From Thiocapsa roseilacustris (GTDB lineage: Bacteria > Pseudomonadota > Gammaproteobacteria > Chromatiales > Chromatiaceae): 64,000 nucleotides of DNA. A program made the position numbers and the translations under genes. Below are positions 30,222 through 39,784 of this stretch, in pieces. The stretch lies in NCBI RefSeq assembly GCF_041903755.1, contig NZ_JBBWVE010000002.1:124001-188000 (forward strand), read 5' to 3'. The stretch's first letter is position 1, and the number at the start of each line of letters is the position of its first letter. Under the pieces are notes generated by a model. The model was given only the letters and a program-made list of their open reading frames with translations. It did not search any database and was not told where the DNA came from.

Positions 30222-31315
30222 TCTTCCCCCGCTCGCGTGAACTGCAGTGAAATATTGAAGCGCTCCTTGCCGGTTTGCGGGACCTGCGTCACGGGCGAGC
30301 GAAACGACACCCCGTCGATGCCGGGAGCCTCCTCGAGCAGTGCGATCAAGGCGGTCGCTTGTCCGGATTCGCCGCGCAGCTCGACCTGCCCGTTGTTGTA
30401 GTCGAGGGTCTGGATCCAGGTGTCGTCCGGGATACGGTCGCTCAACTCGCGCAGAAGAACGAGGATGTTCGGCTCGTCACGTTTCTGCCGAAGTACCGCC
30501 GTGCTTCCCAAGCGCGCTCGCTCGAGCTCCTGGCGCAGATCGTCGACCGCGACCGCCTCGACGCGTGCCCTCCGCACCTCGGCATCGAGTGCCTCTGCGG
30601 TCCGTTTTTGCTGCCAAAGCGGGCCGACCAGGGCGGCTGCAAGGAGTATCGCCACCGCTGCCCAGAGAAGCTTGTCGGCACTGAAGAGGTCGAGACGGCG
30701 CTTCGGGCGCTCGGCCGTCGGCAAGAGGTTGGCCGAGGGCCAAGCCCCTTCCCAGGCGATCCGATCGATCGGCGCTCCTGCATCGCGCATGCGCCGGACC
30801 CACGCAGAGGCTAGATCGCGGCGGCACAAGGCGAGCTCGACCCGCAGGCGCGGAGCACCCTTCGGGCCTGCCTTGGCGAGAAAATCGTAGAGGACGTCGG
30901 CGGGTTGGAACGGCGAGAGGCGGTCGAGCTCGTAGCGAATCACCTGTGGCAGATTGGCACGCACCTGCGCCGGCAGCGAGACGCTGCGGGTCAGGATGTC
31001 CTCGCGTGGAATCATCAAGACCCGCGTCGGGGAGCCCTCGTGTCCGGATCGCGCGATCTCGGGCAGTGGAATGGCCGCGTCGAGGCCGATCTCCCCGAGC
31101 GGATCGCGCTCCTCGCCGGTCATCAAGTAAAGATGCGCGGTCGATGCCTCGGGCTCGATGATCAAGCGACGATCGCGGCGCGCAAGAAAACGCCGAACCG
31201 GGACAGGTAGACAGACCACGAGCGAGCGCCGGAAGACGCGGTAGACATCGTCCAGATCCGCCACAGGAACAGTCTGGAACTGCCCGAGGAGTTTGAGTCG
31301 ATTGCTGAGAGACAT
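30218..31315 (-). CDS. gspL: Type II secretion protein GspL
   Basis: 365 residues. Cytoplasmic actin-like region (about 50-215) with VSLPAQVRANLPQVIRYELD and DVLYDF, one membrane helix at about 230-250 (LLWAAVAILLAAALVGPLW), a coiled coil and a periplasmic PilN-like domain (WIQTLDYNNGQVELRGESG). This is the XpsL type. It recruits the ATPase GspE. It begins 106 bases after gspK, the largest gap within the pseudopilin-platform part of the operon. Confidence 0.88.
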   Translation of the reverse strand: MSLSNRLKLLGQFQTVPVADLDDVYRVFRRSLVVCLPVPVRRFLARRDRRLIIEPEASTAHLYLMTGEERDPLGEIGLDAAIPLPEIARSGHEGSPTRVLMIPREDILTRSVSLPAQVRANLPQVIRYELDRLSPFQPADVLYDFLAKAGPKGAPRLRVELALCRRDLASAWVRRMRDAGAPIDRIAWEGAWPSANLLPTAERPKRRLDLFSADKLLWAAVAILLAAALVGPLWQQKRTAEALDAEVRRARVEAVAVDDLRQELERARLGSTAVLRQKRDEPNILVLLRELSDRIPDDTWIQTLDYNNGQVELRGESGQATALIALLEEAPGIDGVSFRSPVTQVPQTGKERFNISLQFTRAGEE

Positions 31316-31421
31316 GTGTGCCAGTGGGAGTGGGGTTGTCGATCCGTGTCGGATATCGCGTGCCTGCGCTCGCGCTCAGCCGACGCCTTGAGTGTAGGTC
31401 CACCCGTCGCCGAGACGCCAG

Positions 31422-32342
31422 TCAGCCGGCATCGGCTTCGCTCGACGGCGATGGCGCACCGGGCAGCCCGAAACGACGCCAGCGTACCTGATAGGGCGGC
31501 TGCTGTCCGGGGGTTGCCTCGATCAGCGCCTCCATACGCCGCCCGCCTCCGGCCGGAGCGGTCTCCGCGATATCGATCCGGTAGAGGGGTCCTGCCCGAT
31601 CGACGAATCGAGGTCCACTGCTGTCTTCGAACAGAGGCGAATCGCGCTGAACAATGCGAAGCTGTGCGTCTTCAAACGGGATCCCCTGGGTCGCTGCGAT
31701 CGCCGCCGCGGAGGCGAAGCGCTCGTCGAATCCCGCACCCTCGAGATCGACACTGACCTCCGGAGCCAATCGCGCGTAGATCTCGGGGGTCATCCCGAGG
31801 ACCTGCATCAGCTCCTCGACGGCCACGAAGGGCGCATCCTTCGCCCCGAGGGTCAAGCCGGCATCGCGATAGTCGCGATCCTCCGCACCGTTCAGGAGCG
31901 AGAGATCATCCTCGTCGCGCCAATCGACGATCGCCGCGGCGAGCGAGGTCGCGGGGTCTTCCTCCATGCCGAGCACCACGAGCAGCGCCGAAAGCAGCTC
32001 GGGCGTTGCCTGATTCAGATCGATCCGCGATCCCTCGTTGAAGACCCGGATCGCGAGATCGACCCCACCGAACCGCCAAGGCACCGCCACCCCGTTGGGC
32101 AACCAGGCGGATACGTCCGGATCGGTCGCATCGGGTGGCGGCATCGAAAAAACGAGGACCGTGAAAGCGATAGCCGCATCCGCGGCGGCCCGGAAGCGTG
32201 CGCCCGAGACGTGATTGTCGCTCAGCGCCGTCTCGGTACGCTGCGCCGCGGTCAGGCCGACCGCCATGACGGTGAGCAGGGTCAGCACCCAAAGCACCAG
32301 GACCAAGGCGATGCCTCGCTGATGTCGGGCGATCGGGCGCAC
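31422..32342 (-). CDS. gspK: Type II secretion minor pseudopilin GspK
   Basis: 306 residues. Prepilin-type leader RHQRG followed by IALVLVLWVLTLLTVMAVGL. Position 5 is not Glu, as usual for GspK at the pseudopilus tip. The large globular domain has the SRIDLNQATPELLSALL and IVDWRDEDD segments typical of the family. The frame is open further upstream, but the GTG at 32342, five bases after the gspJ stop, gives the usual short leader. Confidence 0.9.
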   Translation of the reverse strand: MRPIARHQRGIALVLVLWVLTLLTVMAVGLTAAQRTETALSDNHVSGARFRAAADAAIAFTVLVFSMPPPDATDPDVSAWLPNGVAVPWRFGGVDLAIRVFNEGSRIDLNQATPELLSALLVVLGMEEDPATSLAAAIVDWRDEDDLSLLNGAEDRDYRDAGLTLGAKDAPFVAVEELMQVLGMTPEIYARLAPEVSVDLEGAGFDERFASAAAIAATQGIPFEDAQLRIVQRDSPLFEDSSGPRFVDRAGPLYRIDIAETAPAGGGRRMEALIEATPGQQPPYQVRWRRFGLPGAPSPSSEADAG

Positions 32343-32347
32343 CCCGC

Positions 32348-33052
32348 TCAAAAAAGGCGCACCGGCAGGCTGACCAGCAGATCCGGCCAGGACTGCGCGG
32401 GCGTGGCCATCCGGATTTGCAGCAGGGTCGGCATCGTCGATTGTCCGATCCACTCCTCGTGCCAATCAGGCTCGATCTCCCCGTCGGCGGTACCGAAATA
32501 GGCGATCCGGAACTCGGCAACGCGATCCAGGAGCAAGGTCCGGCCGAACGCGCCCGCTGCGGCATCCATGTCGAGCCGGGTTGAGTCCAGTGCGAAGCCC
32601 GAGTCGGCCTCCAGCGGCTCCCAGGTCGGGATCTCGTCGGTTCCCTCGAGCACCTCGGGGTGAACCAGCCAACGCGTCAAGACCAGACTCACCTCTTGAT
32701 CGTGCGGGACAAGCTCCAGTCGCAGGATGTAAAGCCCGGGCACGCCGACCTGCGCGGAGAGCGGTGCAACAAACTCCAATCGCTCGGTGTCCCCAGCGAA
32801 GACGTTGATCATTTCGGCGTCGAGCGTCACGGTCGTCGCGCGCGACTGACTCAGGGTCGACATGAGAAAATCGCGTGCGACCCGAACCTCGGAGACCCGC
32901 TCGGAGACCGCGTCCACGCCTTCCCAAGCGCGTGATCCGAGACTCAATCCGGAAAAAAGCATAAGCGTGATAAGGCTGACGATCGCCAGGGCGATGAGCA
33001 GCTCGATCAGGGTAAAGCCCCTGGCGTTGCGCACGCGACGTCGGACACCCAT
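32348..33052 (-). CDS. gspJ: Type II secretion minor pseudopilin GspJ
   Basis: 234 residues. Leader MGVRRRVRNARG then FTLIELLIALAIVSLITLML with Glu at mature position 5, the prepilin peptidase site. The soluble domain has the GspJ pattern (WEGVDAVSERVSEVRVARDFL, LLLDRVAEFRIAYF). An upstream ATG at 33145 would add 31 residues before the cleavage site and is unlikely. The 105 bases to gspI hold no gene. Confidence 0.9.
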   Translation of the reverse strand: MGVRRRVRNARGFTLIELLIALAIVSLITLMLFSGLSLGSRAWEGVDAVSERVSEVRVARDFLMSTLSQSRATTVTLDAEMINVFAGDTERLEFVAPLSAQVGVPGLYILRLELVPHDQEVSLVLTRWLVHPEVLEGTDEIPTWEPLEADSGFALDSTRLDMDAAAGAFGRTLLLDRVAEFRIAYFGTADGEIEPDWHEEWIGQSTMPTLLQIRMATPAQSWPDLLVSLPVRLF

Positions 33053-33157
33053 CGTCTGCGCCCGCGGCCGCGCCGGTGCAACGCATTCCCCGCGTGCGAG
33101 GGGCGTGCAATGCGGCGAAGAATCCGCGTGTGCTCGGTATAGCATGGCGGACGCGGT

Positions 33158-33565
33158 CTAGAACCGCTCCCCGAGGCGCAGGGTCGAAAGCGTCAGGCTG
33201 CGGACCTGGCTCCCGTCCTCCCAGAGCGCGGTGGCGTTGACACGGTAGGGCGTTGCCGGCGGCTCTTCACCGAGCTCCTCGCCCAAGGTGACCGGGAGGA
33301 TGGTGATCTCCCATGCGATGCCGCCCTCGGGTTCGCCCGAGACGGCACCTTCCTCCAAAGGGATCGCCGTCCCGACTGCGTTCAGCTTGGCCTCGGCCAG
33401 GGACGCGGCGCGGCTGTACTGGGAGGACACCAGGGTGGTCCGCGAAGCCTGCGAGAAGATCTGCATCAGTACCCCGAGCGATACAGAGAGGATGGCGAAG
33501 GCAACCAACACCTCAAGCAGCGAAAAGCCGGACTGCCGCCTCCTGTTTATTCGCAACGCCTTCAC
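33158..33565 (-). CDS. gspI: Type II secretion minor pseudopilin GspI
   Basis: 135 residues. Leader RRRQSG then FSLLEVLVAFAILSVSLGVL, Glu at position 5. The C-terminal beta sheet (AWEITILPVTLG, SLTLSTLRL) is GspI-like. The GTG start overlaps the gspH stop by 3 bases and GGAGCG lies just upstream. Part of the I-J-K tip complex. Confidence 0.9.
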   Translation of the reverse strand: MKALRINRRRQSGFSLLEVLVAFAILSVSLGVLMQIFSQASRTTLVSSQYSRAASLAEAKLNAVGTAIPLEEGAVSGEPEGGIAWEITILPVTLGEELGEEPPATPYRVNATALWEDGSQVRSLTLSTLRLGERF

Positions 33566-34029
33566 GGCGCGCTCCACGGGGCCAAACGGATACGCCCCGT
33601 CAACCACACGACACCGACCTGATAGCCGGAGCCGTCGCTCGCCAGAATGATACGGCCCCCGGTCGAGCTCCCGTCGGGAAAGAACCGGATCGCCCCGCGC
33701 TGCTCGTCGAGCATTTCGCGATCGGCGGCCTCGAGCGTGACCTCCAGACGCTTGGGGAGCGTCAGGCTGCGGTGCCCGGCAAGCTCGAGGCGATGTTGCT
33801 CGACGTCCACGACCAAGGCGACCTCCGCTCCCTGACGGATCGCGGTTTCCCGCGCCAAGCGAAGGCTGCTCACCGTCCGGCGCGCGGCGGCCTTCATCTC
33901 CACACCCGGCATCGCCGCCGAGAAGAGCGGCGGTACGGCCGACATCGCCAAAGCGGCGATCGCCAAGACGACGAGCAGCTCCACGAGGGTGAAGCCGCCG
34001 CGGCGTCCGCGCCTGGCTGAGGGACTCAT
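33562..34029 (-). CDS. gspH: Type II secretion pseudopilin GspH
   Basis: 155 residues. Leader MSPSARRGRRGG then FTLVELLVVLAIAALAMSAV. The soluble part includes RRTVSSLRLARETAIRQG, then IRFFPDGSSTGGRIIL, the GspH/FimT pattern. The ATG at 34029 gives a normal leader; the longer frame upstream overlaps gspG. Confidence 0.9.
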   Translation of the reverse strand: MSPSARRGRRGGFTLVELLVVLAIAALAMSAVPPLFSAAMPGVEMKAAARRTVSSLRLARETAIRQGAEVALVVDVEQHRLELAGHRSLTLPKRLEVTLEAADREMLDEQRGAIRFFPDGSSTGGRIILASDGSGYQVGVVWLTGRIRLAPWSAP

Positions 34030-34066
34030 CACGGTGTCTTCGCGAGACGCCGATGTCGCGCCGAGC

Positions 34067-34495
34067 TCAATCCCAGCTGCGGAGGTCCGCGTTCTCGCCG
34101 TCCCCACCCTCGCGGTTGTCCGCGCCAAGCGACCAGATATCGAAAGCTCCGTTCTCGCCGGGCATACGGTACTGATAGTCGAAGCCCCAAGGGTCTTTCG
34201 GAACGTCGCCCTTTCTCAGATACGGACCGTTCCAGCTCTGGATGTTGGCAGGGCGCTCCACGAGGGCCTGCAGACCCTCGGCTTGGGTCGGGTAGCGGCC
34301 AACCTCCAAGCGGTACATATCCAGGGTCGCGGCGAGGTTTTCGATCTGGAGCTTAGCCGTCTTACTTTTGGACGAGCCGAGGAAGCTCATGACTTGGGGA
34401 CCGACGAGCCCCGCCAGCAGACCGAGGATCGCGAGAACCACGAGGAGCTCGACCAGGGTGAAACCGCGAAAGCGCTTTGTTTGATTCGGATGCAT
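34067..34495 (-). CDS. gspG: Type II secretion major pseudopilin GspG
   Basis: 142 residues. Leader MHPNQTKRFRG then FTLVELLVVLAILGLLAGLV. The family-specific DMYRLEVGRYPTQAEGL, W.GPYL, KDPWGFDYQYRMPG and the calcium-loop segment FDIWSLGADN are all present. The start at 34495 gives the standard leader; an ATG 12 codons earlier is unlikely. Confidence 0.95.
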   Translation of the reverse strand: MHPNQTKRFRGFTLVELLVVLAILGLLAGLVGPQVMSFLGSSKSKTAKLQIENLAATLDMYRLEVGRYPTQAEGLQALVERPANIQSWNGPYLRKGDVPKDPWGFDYQYRMPGENGAFDIWSLGADNREGGDGENADLRSWD

Positions 34496-34594
34496 AGATA
34501 GACTCGGATGACTTTGAACGATTGTGGTCATTGTAGGGGGCCGATGGTGTAGGGCCAAGGTGATCTGCGCGCGCACGGAGGATGTCCGAGCGGG

Positions 34595-35803
34595 TCAGAA
34601 GACCAGCTCGTTGGCACCGAGAATGGCCATCAGGATCGAGATGATGATGCCCGCTACGACGACGCCGAGCCCGATGATGAGAATCGGCTCAAGCAACGTC
34701 AGCATACTCTGGACGCTGTTGCGGGTCTCCCGATCGTAGATGCTTGCCACCTTCGCCAGCATCGCGTCCAGACTGCCGGACTCCTCTCCGACGCGAATCA
34801 TCTGCAGCGCCAGATCCGGCAAGACCTCGAGGCGAGCCAAGGGTCCGGCGAGACCGCGACCGTGCTTGAGGTCGTCACCGGCCTCGTTGAGCAGGCCCGA
34901 GAGTTTCCGATTGGAGACGACCTCTTTGGCAAGCGTCAGCGCACTGAGCAGGGGTAGGCCGTTCTTCAGGAGGGTGGCCAGGGTATGGCAGAGTCGCGCC
35001 GTCTCCATCTTCCAGATCAGATCACCGAAGAGCGGAACACCCAGAACCTTGTGGTCGAACCGGTCGCGGACGACCGGGTCCTGAAACCAGCGCTCCAGCA
35101 CCACGGCAATCAAGGCGATGCCCACCAGCATGGCCCACCAATAGTTGCGGAAGAGATCGCCGGTCGCGACCACGATCCGGGTCGGCAGCGGAAGTGCCTC
35201 GCCCATGTCGTCGAAGAGCACCGTGAACTGGGGTACGACGAAGACCAGCAGCATGATGACCGACAAGGCCGCAACCACCAAGAGGATGGAGGGGTAGACC
35301 AGCGCGGAGGTGATCGTCTGGCGCAGCTCGGCCAATCGTTCGAGATAATCGGCGAGCCGATCCAGGACCTGATCCAGCGCGCCGCTAGCCTCGCCCGCAC
35401 GCACCATATTGACGTAGAGCCGCGGGAACTGCCCGTCCTGCAGGTCGAGCGCGCTGGAGAAGGTCGCACCGCCGCGCACCCGTTCCTGCAGGTCCGACAG
35501 GACATGGATCAGATGCTCCTCCTCGGTGAGGTCCACCAGGATCTGCAGCGATCGGTCCAACGTCATCCCCGCCTCAAGGAGCGTCGCCAGCTCGCGGGTG
35601 AGGATGCCGATCTCCTTTTGGTTGATGCGCCGCCGCCGTTTCCGCACGAAGCGGGCGCGCAGCCCGGCCGAGGAACGGGCTTCGATCGGGATAAGCCCTT
35701 CGGACTGGAGTTGACGCACCAGCGCGGCCTCGTCGACCGCCTCCTGCTCGCCCTCAACGCTCTCACCGTCGAGCTTGACCGCCTTGTAGAAATATTTCGG
35801 CAC
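34595..35803 (-). CDS. gspF: Type II secretion inner-membrane platform protein GspF
   Basis: 402 residues. Two T2SSF repeats (about 70-195 and 270-395) with three membrane helices near 170, 220 and 380. FTREL-like ILTRELATLLEAGMTLDRSL and FGDLIWKMETARLCHTLATLL are characteristic. The GTG at 35803 is chosen because GAGGA lies six bases upstream and the protein then begins PKYFYKAV. That Shine-Dalgarno touches the edge of repeat copy D. Confidence 0.94.
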   Translation of the reverse strand: MPKYFYKAVKLDGESVEGEQEAVDEAALVRQLQSEGLIPIEARSSAGLRARFVRKRRRRINQKEIGILTRELATLLEAGMTLDRSLQILVDLTEEEHLIHVLSDLQERVRGGATFSSALDLQDGQFPRLYVNMVRAGEASGALDQVLDRLADYLERLAELRQTITSALVYPSILLVVAALSVIMLLVFVVPQFTVLFDDMGEALPLPTRIVVATGDLFRNYWWAMLVGIALIAVVLERWFQDPVVRDRFDHKVLGVPLFGDLIWKMETARLCHTLATLLKNGLPLLSALTLAKEVVSNRKLSGLLNEAGDDLKHGRGLAGPLARLEVLPDLALQMIRVGEESGSLDAMLAKVASIYDRETRNSVQSMLTLLEPILIIGLGVVVAGIIISILMAILGANELVF

Positions 35804-35816
35804 TTCAGTCCTCGGT

Positions 35817-36011
35817 TGAACCGTGTCGCATGCGATATGCACCGGATTCGCGTTGGATCGGCGTCGAGTGAATCAATCGACGTCGCAGGGGACGCGGTTC
35901 AAAAATGAAAAGCAGTTCTTGTTGACCTGAGCCGCGTCCAGCTCGGGGCATTCGGGTTCGACCGAGCGTTGCTCCGAGACACGACATCAGTGGTCGCTCG
36001 GGACGCGGCTC
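35817..36011 (+). repeat. Bipartite interspersed element, degenerate copy D
   Basis: About 195 bp between gspE and gspF, inside the operon. Both modules keep the outline with changed ends: tgaaccgtg...gcggttca (35817-35901) and tgagccgcg...gcggctcg (35928-36011). The left module retains atgcgatatgc and ggatt-cgttgg. The right one retains gtcgctc-ggacgcgg. The spacer is 26 bases. Less similar than the other copies, but length, two-part layout and position of conserved blocks agree. Confidence 0.65.
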
Positions 36012-36015
36012 GGGC

Positions 36016-37896
36016 TCAGTCGACGCCCGGCTCCTCGCCTGCCTCGGCGACGCGCAGCACCTCCTCGATCGTCGTGCGGCCGTCGAGCGCCTTGCGCAGG
36101 CCGTCTAGGTACATGGTCTCCATCCCCTCGGCGACCGCGATGCGGCGGATCTCGGTCGCGGTCGCATGGTTCAGCACGGCCTTACGGATCGGATCGGTCA
36201 TCAGCAGGACCTCGGTGATGACCAAACGTCCGCGATAGCCGGTCCCGTTGCAGGCGTCGCAACCGACGGCCCGGTGCAGCTCGACATCCTCGGGCGCGGC
36301 CCCGATGGCCGCGAAGCGCACCGCCAGCTCGGGGATCGCCGGATAGGACACCTGACAATGCGGGCACAGCTTGCGCACCAGGCGTTGGGCGAGGATGCCG
36401 TTGATCGTGGAGGTGAGCAGATAGTCCTCGACGCCCATCTCAAGCAGACGGGTAACGCCGCTGGCCGCGTCGTTGGTGTGCAGCGTCGAGAGCACCACAT
36501 GGCCGGTGAGGGCCGACTGCACGGCGATCCGGGCGGTCTCGAGGTCGCGCATCTCGCCGACCATGATGACGTCCGGATCCTGACGGACGATGGCGCGAAG
36601 GGCGCTGGCGAAGGTCATGCCGATCGCGCTCTTCACCTGGATCTGGTTGATCCCGGCCAACTGGTATTCCACCGGATCCTCGACCGTGATGATCTTGCGC
36701 TCCTCGGTGTTCATGCGGCTGAGCGCCGTGTAGAGCGTGGTGCTCTTGCCCGAGCCGGTCGGCCCGGTCACCAGCAGGATGCCGTAGGGCTTCTCCAGGA
36801 TCAGCCTGAGGCGCTCGCGCGGCGAGCCATCGAAGCCGAGCGCATCCAGGTCGAAGCGCACGCTTTCCTTGTCGAGTAGCCGCATGACCACGCTTTCGCC
36901 GAACATGGTCGGAACGGTGGAGACACGCAGATCCAGCTCGCGACCCTGGATCCGGATCGGGATGCGCCCGTCTTGAGGTAGGCGCCGCTCGGCGATGTTG
37001 AGCTTCGCCATGATCTTTACGCGTGAAATGACGGCGGCGGTCGAGCGCACGGGCGGTGCGTCGACCTCCTTGAGGATCCCGTCGACGCGGTAACGCACCT
37101 TGAGCTGGTCGGCGAAGGGCTCGATGTGAATATCCGATGCCCGTGATTCGAGCGCCTTTTGGATCAACTGGTTGACCATCCGGATGACCGGGGCCTCGCT
37201 GGCCAGATCCTTGAGATGCTCGATGTCCTCCTCGTCGAAGTCGCCGAGGGCCCCCTCGGCGCTTTCGGGGGCCTCTTCGACCTTCTCGTAGAGGCGCTCC
37301 AGAGTCAGCTCTATCTCGCTCGGCAACCCCACGAGGGCCTTCACGGGCTTGCCCGCCGCCATCTGCATGGCCTCGACCGCGAACCGATCGATCGGATGGG
37401 CAAAAGCGACTTGGATACTGTTCTGATCCTCGGACACGGGAAGCACCTTGGCGTCCTTCAAAAACCGCAGACTGAAGAGATCTTCGCGCAACGGCTCGGC
37501 CGGGAAGCTGCTCGGGTCAGCCAGGGGGAGCTCAAGCACATCCGACATCGCCTGCGCCATGTCGCGCTCGGAGATGAGTCCCAGGCGCACGAGCATCGGC
37601 AAAAGGGGGTCGCCCGCCTCGTCGGCGAGACGCCGCGCCCGAGCGAGATCGCCGGGCGAGAGCTTCCCGGCCGCGTGCAGGTGCGCGACGACACGCCCCT
37701 CCGCGGGGGGCTCCGGATGCAGGGTCTCCGGGGTCCGATCGCTGGTCGGCTGCCCTAAGACCGGGCCGGGGACGGTCGGAGCAACGGCGGAGTCAGGCGT
37801 AGCGGCGTGCGTCTGCGAGCCGGAAAACACCTCGTCGAGGTCATCGCGCGTCGCGCTGATGCTCGGTGCTTCATCGAGGACAGCGTCTTCATGCAT
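36016..37896 (-). CDS. gspE: Type II secretion ATPase GspE
   Basis: 626 residues. N-terminal GspE/MshE-type domains (about 75-230), then the ATPase: Walker A GPTGSGKST, Asp box VEDPVEYQ, Walker B PDVIMVGEMRDLET, His box GHVVLSTLHTNDA. The C-terminal zinc site is CPHC and CDACNGTGYRGR. The ATG at 37896 is preferred to one six bases upstream, because GGAGGA ends six bases before the former and directly abuts the latter. Overlaps the WbpM-like gene by 8 bases. Confidence 0.95.
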   Translation of the reverse strand: MHEDAVLDEAPSISATRDDLDEVFSGSQTHAATPDSAVAPTVPGPVLGQPTSDRTPETLHPEPPAEGRVVAHLHAAGKLSPGDLARARRLADEAGDPLLPMLVRLGLISERDMAQAMSDVLELPLADPSSFPAEPLREDLFSLRFLKDAKVLPVSEDQNSIQVAFAHPIDRFAVEAMQMAAGKPVKALVGLPSEIELTLERLYEKVEEAPESAEGALGDFDEEDIEHLKDLASEAPVIRMVNQLIQKALESRASDIHIEPFADQLKVRYRVDGILKEVDAPPVRSTAAVISRVKIMAKLNIAERRLPQDGRIPIRIQGRELDLRVSTVPTMFGESVVMRLLDKESVRFDLDALGFDGSPRERLRLILEKPYGILLVTGPTGSGKSTTLYTALSRMNTEERKIITVEDPVEYQLAGINQIQVKSAIGMTFASALRAIVRQDPDVIMVGEMRDLETARIAVQSALTGHVVLSTLHTNDAASGVTRLLEMGVEDYLLTSTINGILAQRLVRKLCPHCQVSYPAIPELAVRFAAIGAAPEDVELHRAVGCDACNGTGYRGRLVITEVLLMTDPIRKAVLNHATATEIRRIAVAEGMETMYLDGLRKALDGRTTIEEVLRVAEAGEEPGVD

Positions 37897-39784
37897 CGGC
37901 ATTCCTCCGGTCTTGGACGGCCGCGGTCGCTGCGAGGGTATCGCTGAGCTCAGGGTGCCATCCCGGCAGCATCGTCCGCAAGATGGCGACCATCGCGGAG
38001 CGATCGTCCAGCGCAGCGGCATGCTCCAGTGCTGCAACGCTCTCGTCGGGCGCGGCCGCGATCAGACCGTCGCTTCCCCGGGCCACACGAATCTTCGGAT
38101 GACACGTCGGGACGAGATCTTCGGAGTCGTAAAAGAGCTCCTCGTAGAGCTTTTCCCCCGGGCGCAGGCCGACGTAGTGGATGGAAATCTCCTCGCCGGG
38201 CTCATGCCCGGACAGACGGATCATTTGTTCGGCAAGATACCGGATCTTGATCGGCTCGCCCATGTCCAGCACAAAGATCTCGCCGCCGTCCCCGATCACG
38301 GCGGCTTGCATGATGAGCTGGCATGCCTCGGGGATGGTCATGAAGAAGCGCTCGATCTCCGGGTGGGTCACCGTGACCGGTCCGCCTTGCTCGATCTGGC
38401 GGCTGAACAAAGGCACCACGCTCCCCGCGGATCCGAGGACATTGCCGAATCGCACGGTGATGTAGCGACACGCCGATCTCTGGTTCAGGGTCTGACAGAT
38501 CGCCTCGGCGACCCGTTTGGTCGCGCCCATGACATTGGCGGGGTGCACGGCCTTGTCGGTCGAGATCAGGACGAAACGCTCGCACCCCCATCGCTCCGCG
38601 GTCTCCGCGACAACCCGCGTGCCGGTTACGTTGTTGCGAACCGCGGCGCGGATCTGATCCTCGAGCATGGGGACATGCTTGTAGGCCGCCGCATGGAAGA
38701 TGATCTGTGGGCGCTCCGCAGCAAAGACCGCATCCAGACCGGCAGCGTCCGCGACGTCCACCAGGTGACGCGTAAAGCAGAGGTTCGGGTAGCGCTCGAG
38801 CAGCTCCATTTCGATGCGGTAGAGGTTGTACTCGCCGTTGTCGATCAGGATCAGCCGAGTCGGACCGGCCGCCGCGATCTGGCGCACCAACTCGGAGCCG
38901 ATGGAGCCGCCGGCACCGGTCACCAGAACGGCGCGTGCGGAGAGGCCTGCCCGGATCCCCTCCCAGTCCAAGCTGACGGGATCGCGACCGAGCAGATCCT
39001 CGATCGAGACCGGTCGCAACTGACTGATGCTGACCTGTCCGGTCATGAGATTACGCAGCTCCGGAACGGTGCGGAAAGGCCGGCCGGTGTCTTCGCACAA
39101 CTCCACCAGGCGACGCATCTCCTTGGCCGTCGCGCTGGGAACAGCCAGCATCAGCAGATCGATATCCTCGCGCACGACGATCTCGGGGATCGCCTCGGTC
39201 AACCCGAGAACCGGGACACCGTGAACCTCGCTGCCCTGCCGGCGCGGCTTGTCGTCGACGAAGCCCGCCGGGAAATAGGATCGGCTCGGATCGCGGAGCA
39301 TGTCGCGCACCAACATCTCGCCCGCGCGCCCGGCGCCCACGATCAGAACACGCTGTCCGGAGCTCAGGTTAAGTCGGTGGTCCTTCAACCAGCGATACAG
39401 CAGCCGCGGACCGGCTACCAGGATCACTTGAAGCCCTAGGAAGAGCACCGGCACGGATCGCGGAATCAGCTCGGTGCGGTTCAGTATGAAGAGCGCGACC
39501 ACGACCAGGACCGTCCCCGCGACGGCGGCCTTGACGATGCGCACCAGATCGGGGAGCGACGCAAACCGCCACACCCCGCGATAGAGCCCGAACAGCCAAA
39601 AGACGGTGCCTTGAATCACCAGGACCCAGGGCAACGAGGTCAGCGCACTGTCGACGAATTCGGGCGGGATCCGGCCCAGGTTGAAGCGCAGCCAATAGGC
39701 GGCGATCCACGCCACCGGAATCATGAGGAGATCGTGCGAGAAGGCGGCGGTTCGCGAGCGCAGACGGTCGAGCAGCGGATTCAT
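37889..39784 (-). CDS. WbpM/CapD-like nucleotide-sugar 4,6-dehydratase
   Basis: 631 residues. Four membrane helices in the first 140 residues, a first Rossmann-like domain (VLIVGAGRAGEMLVRDML) and a catalytic SDR domain with GAGGSIGSELVRQI. The catalytic stretch is STDKAVHPANVMGATKR, where Met replaces the SDR Tyr, as known for WbpM, PglF and FlaA1. Likely makes a UDP-4-keto-6-deoxy-HexNAc for O-antigen or capsule. Overlaps the upstream transferase gene by 4 bases and gspE by 8. Confidence 0.9.
   Translation of the reverse strand: MNPLLDRLRSRTAAFSHDLLMIPVAWIAAYWLRFNLGRIPPEFVDSALTSLPWVLVIQGTVFWLFGLYRGVWRFASLPDLVRIVKAAVAGTVLVVVALFILNRTELIPRSVPVLFLGLQVILVAGPRLLYRWLKDHRLNLSSGQRVLIVGAGRAGEMLVRDMLRDPSRSYFPAGFVDDKPRRQGSEVHGVPVLGLTEAIPEIVVREDIDLLMLAVPSATAKEMRRLVELCEDTGRPFRTVPELRNLMTGQVSISQLRPVSIEDLLGRDPVSLDWEGIRAGLSARAVLVTGAGGSIGSELVRQIAAAGPTRLILIDNGEYNLYRIEMELLERYPNLCFTRHLVDVADAAGLDAVFAAERPQIIFHAAAYKHVPMLEDQIRAAVRNNVTGTRVVAETAERWGCERFVLISTDKAVHPANVMGATKRVAEAICQTLNQRSACRYITVRFGNVLGSAGSVVPLFSRQIEQGGPVTVTHPEIERFFMTIPEACQLIMQAAVIGDGGEIFVLDMGEPIKIRYLAEQMIRLSGHEPGEEISIHYVGLRPGEKLYEELFYDSEDLVPTCHPKIRVARGSDGLIAAAPDESVAALEHAAALDDRSAMVAILRTMLPGWHPELSDTLAATAAVQDRRNADA
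37903..37908 (-). promoter_or_regulatory. Shine-Dalgarno deciding the gspE start
   Basis: GGAGGA on the minus strand. Spacing to the ATG at 37896 is six bases; to the ATG at 37902 it is zero. Confidence 0.65.

Noticed and set aside
33053..33157. Possible further degenerate repeat module between gspI and gspJ (gacgcggtcta at its edge)
   Set aside because: Only one end resembles the element; the inner blocks and second module are not found.
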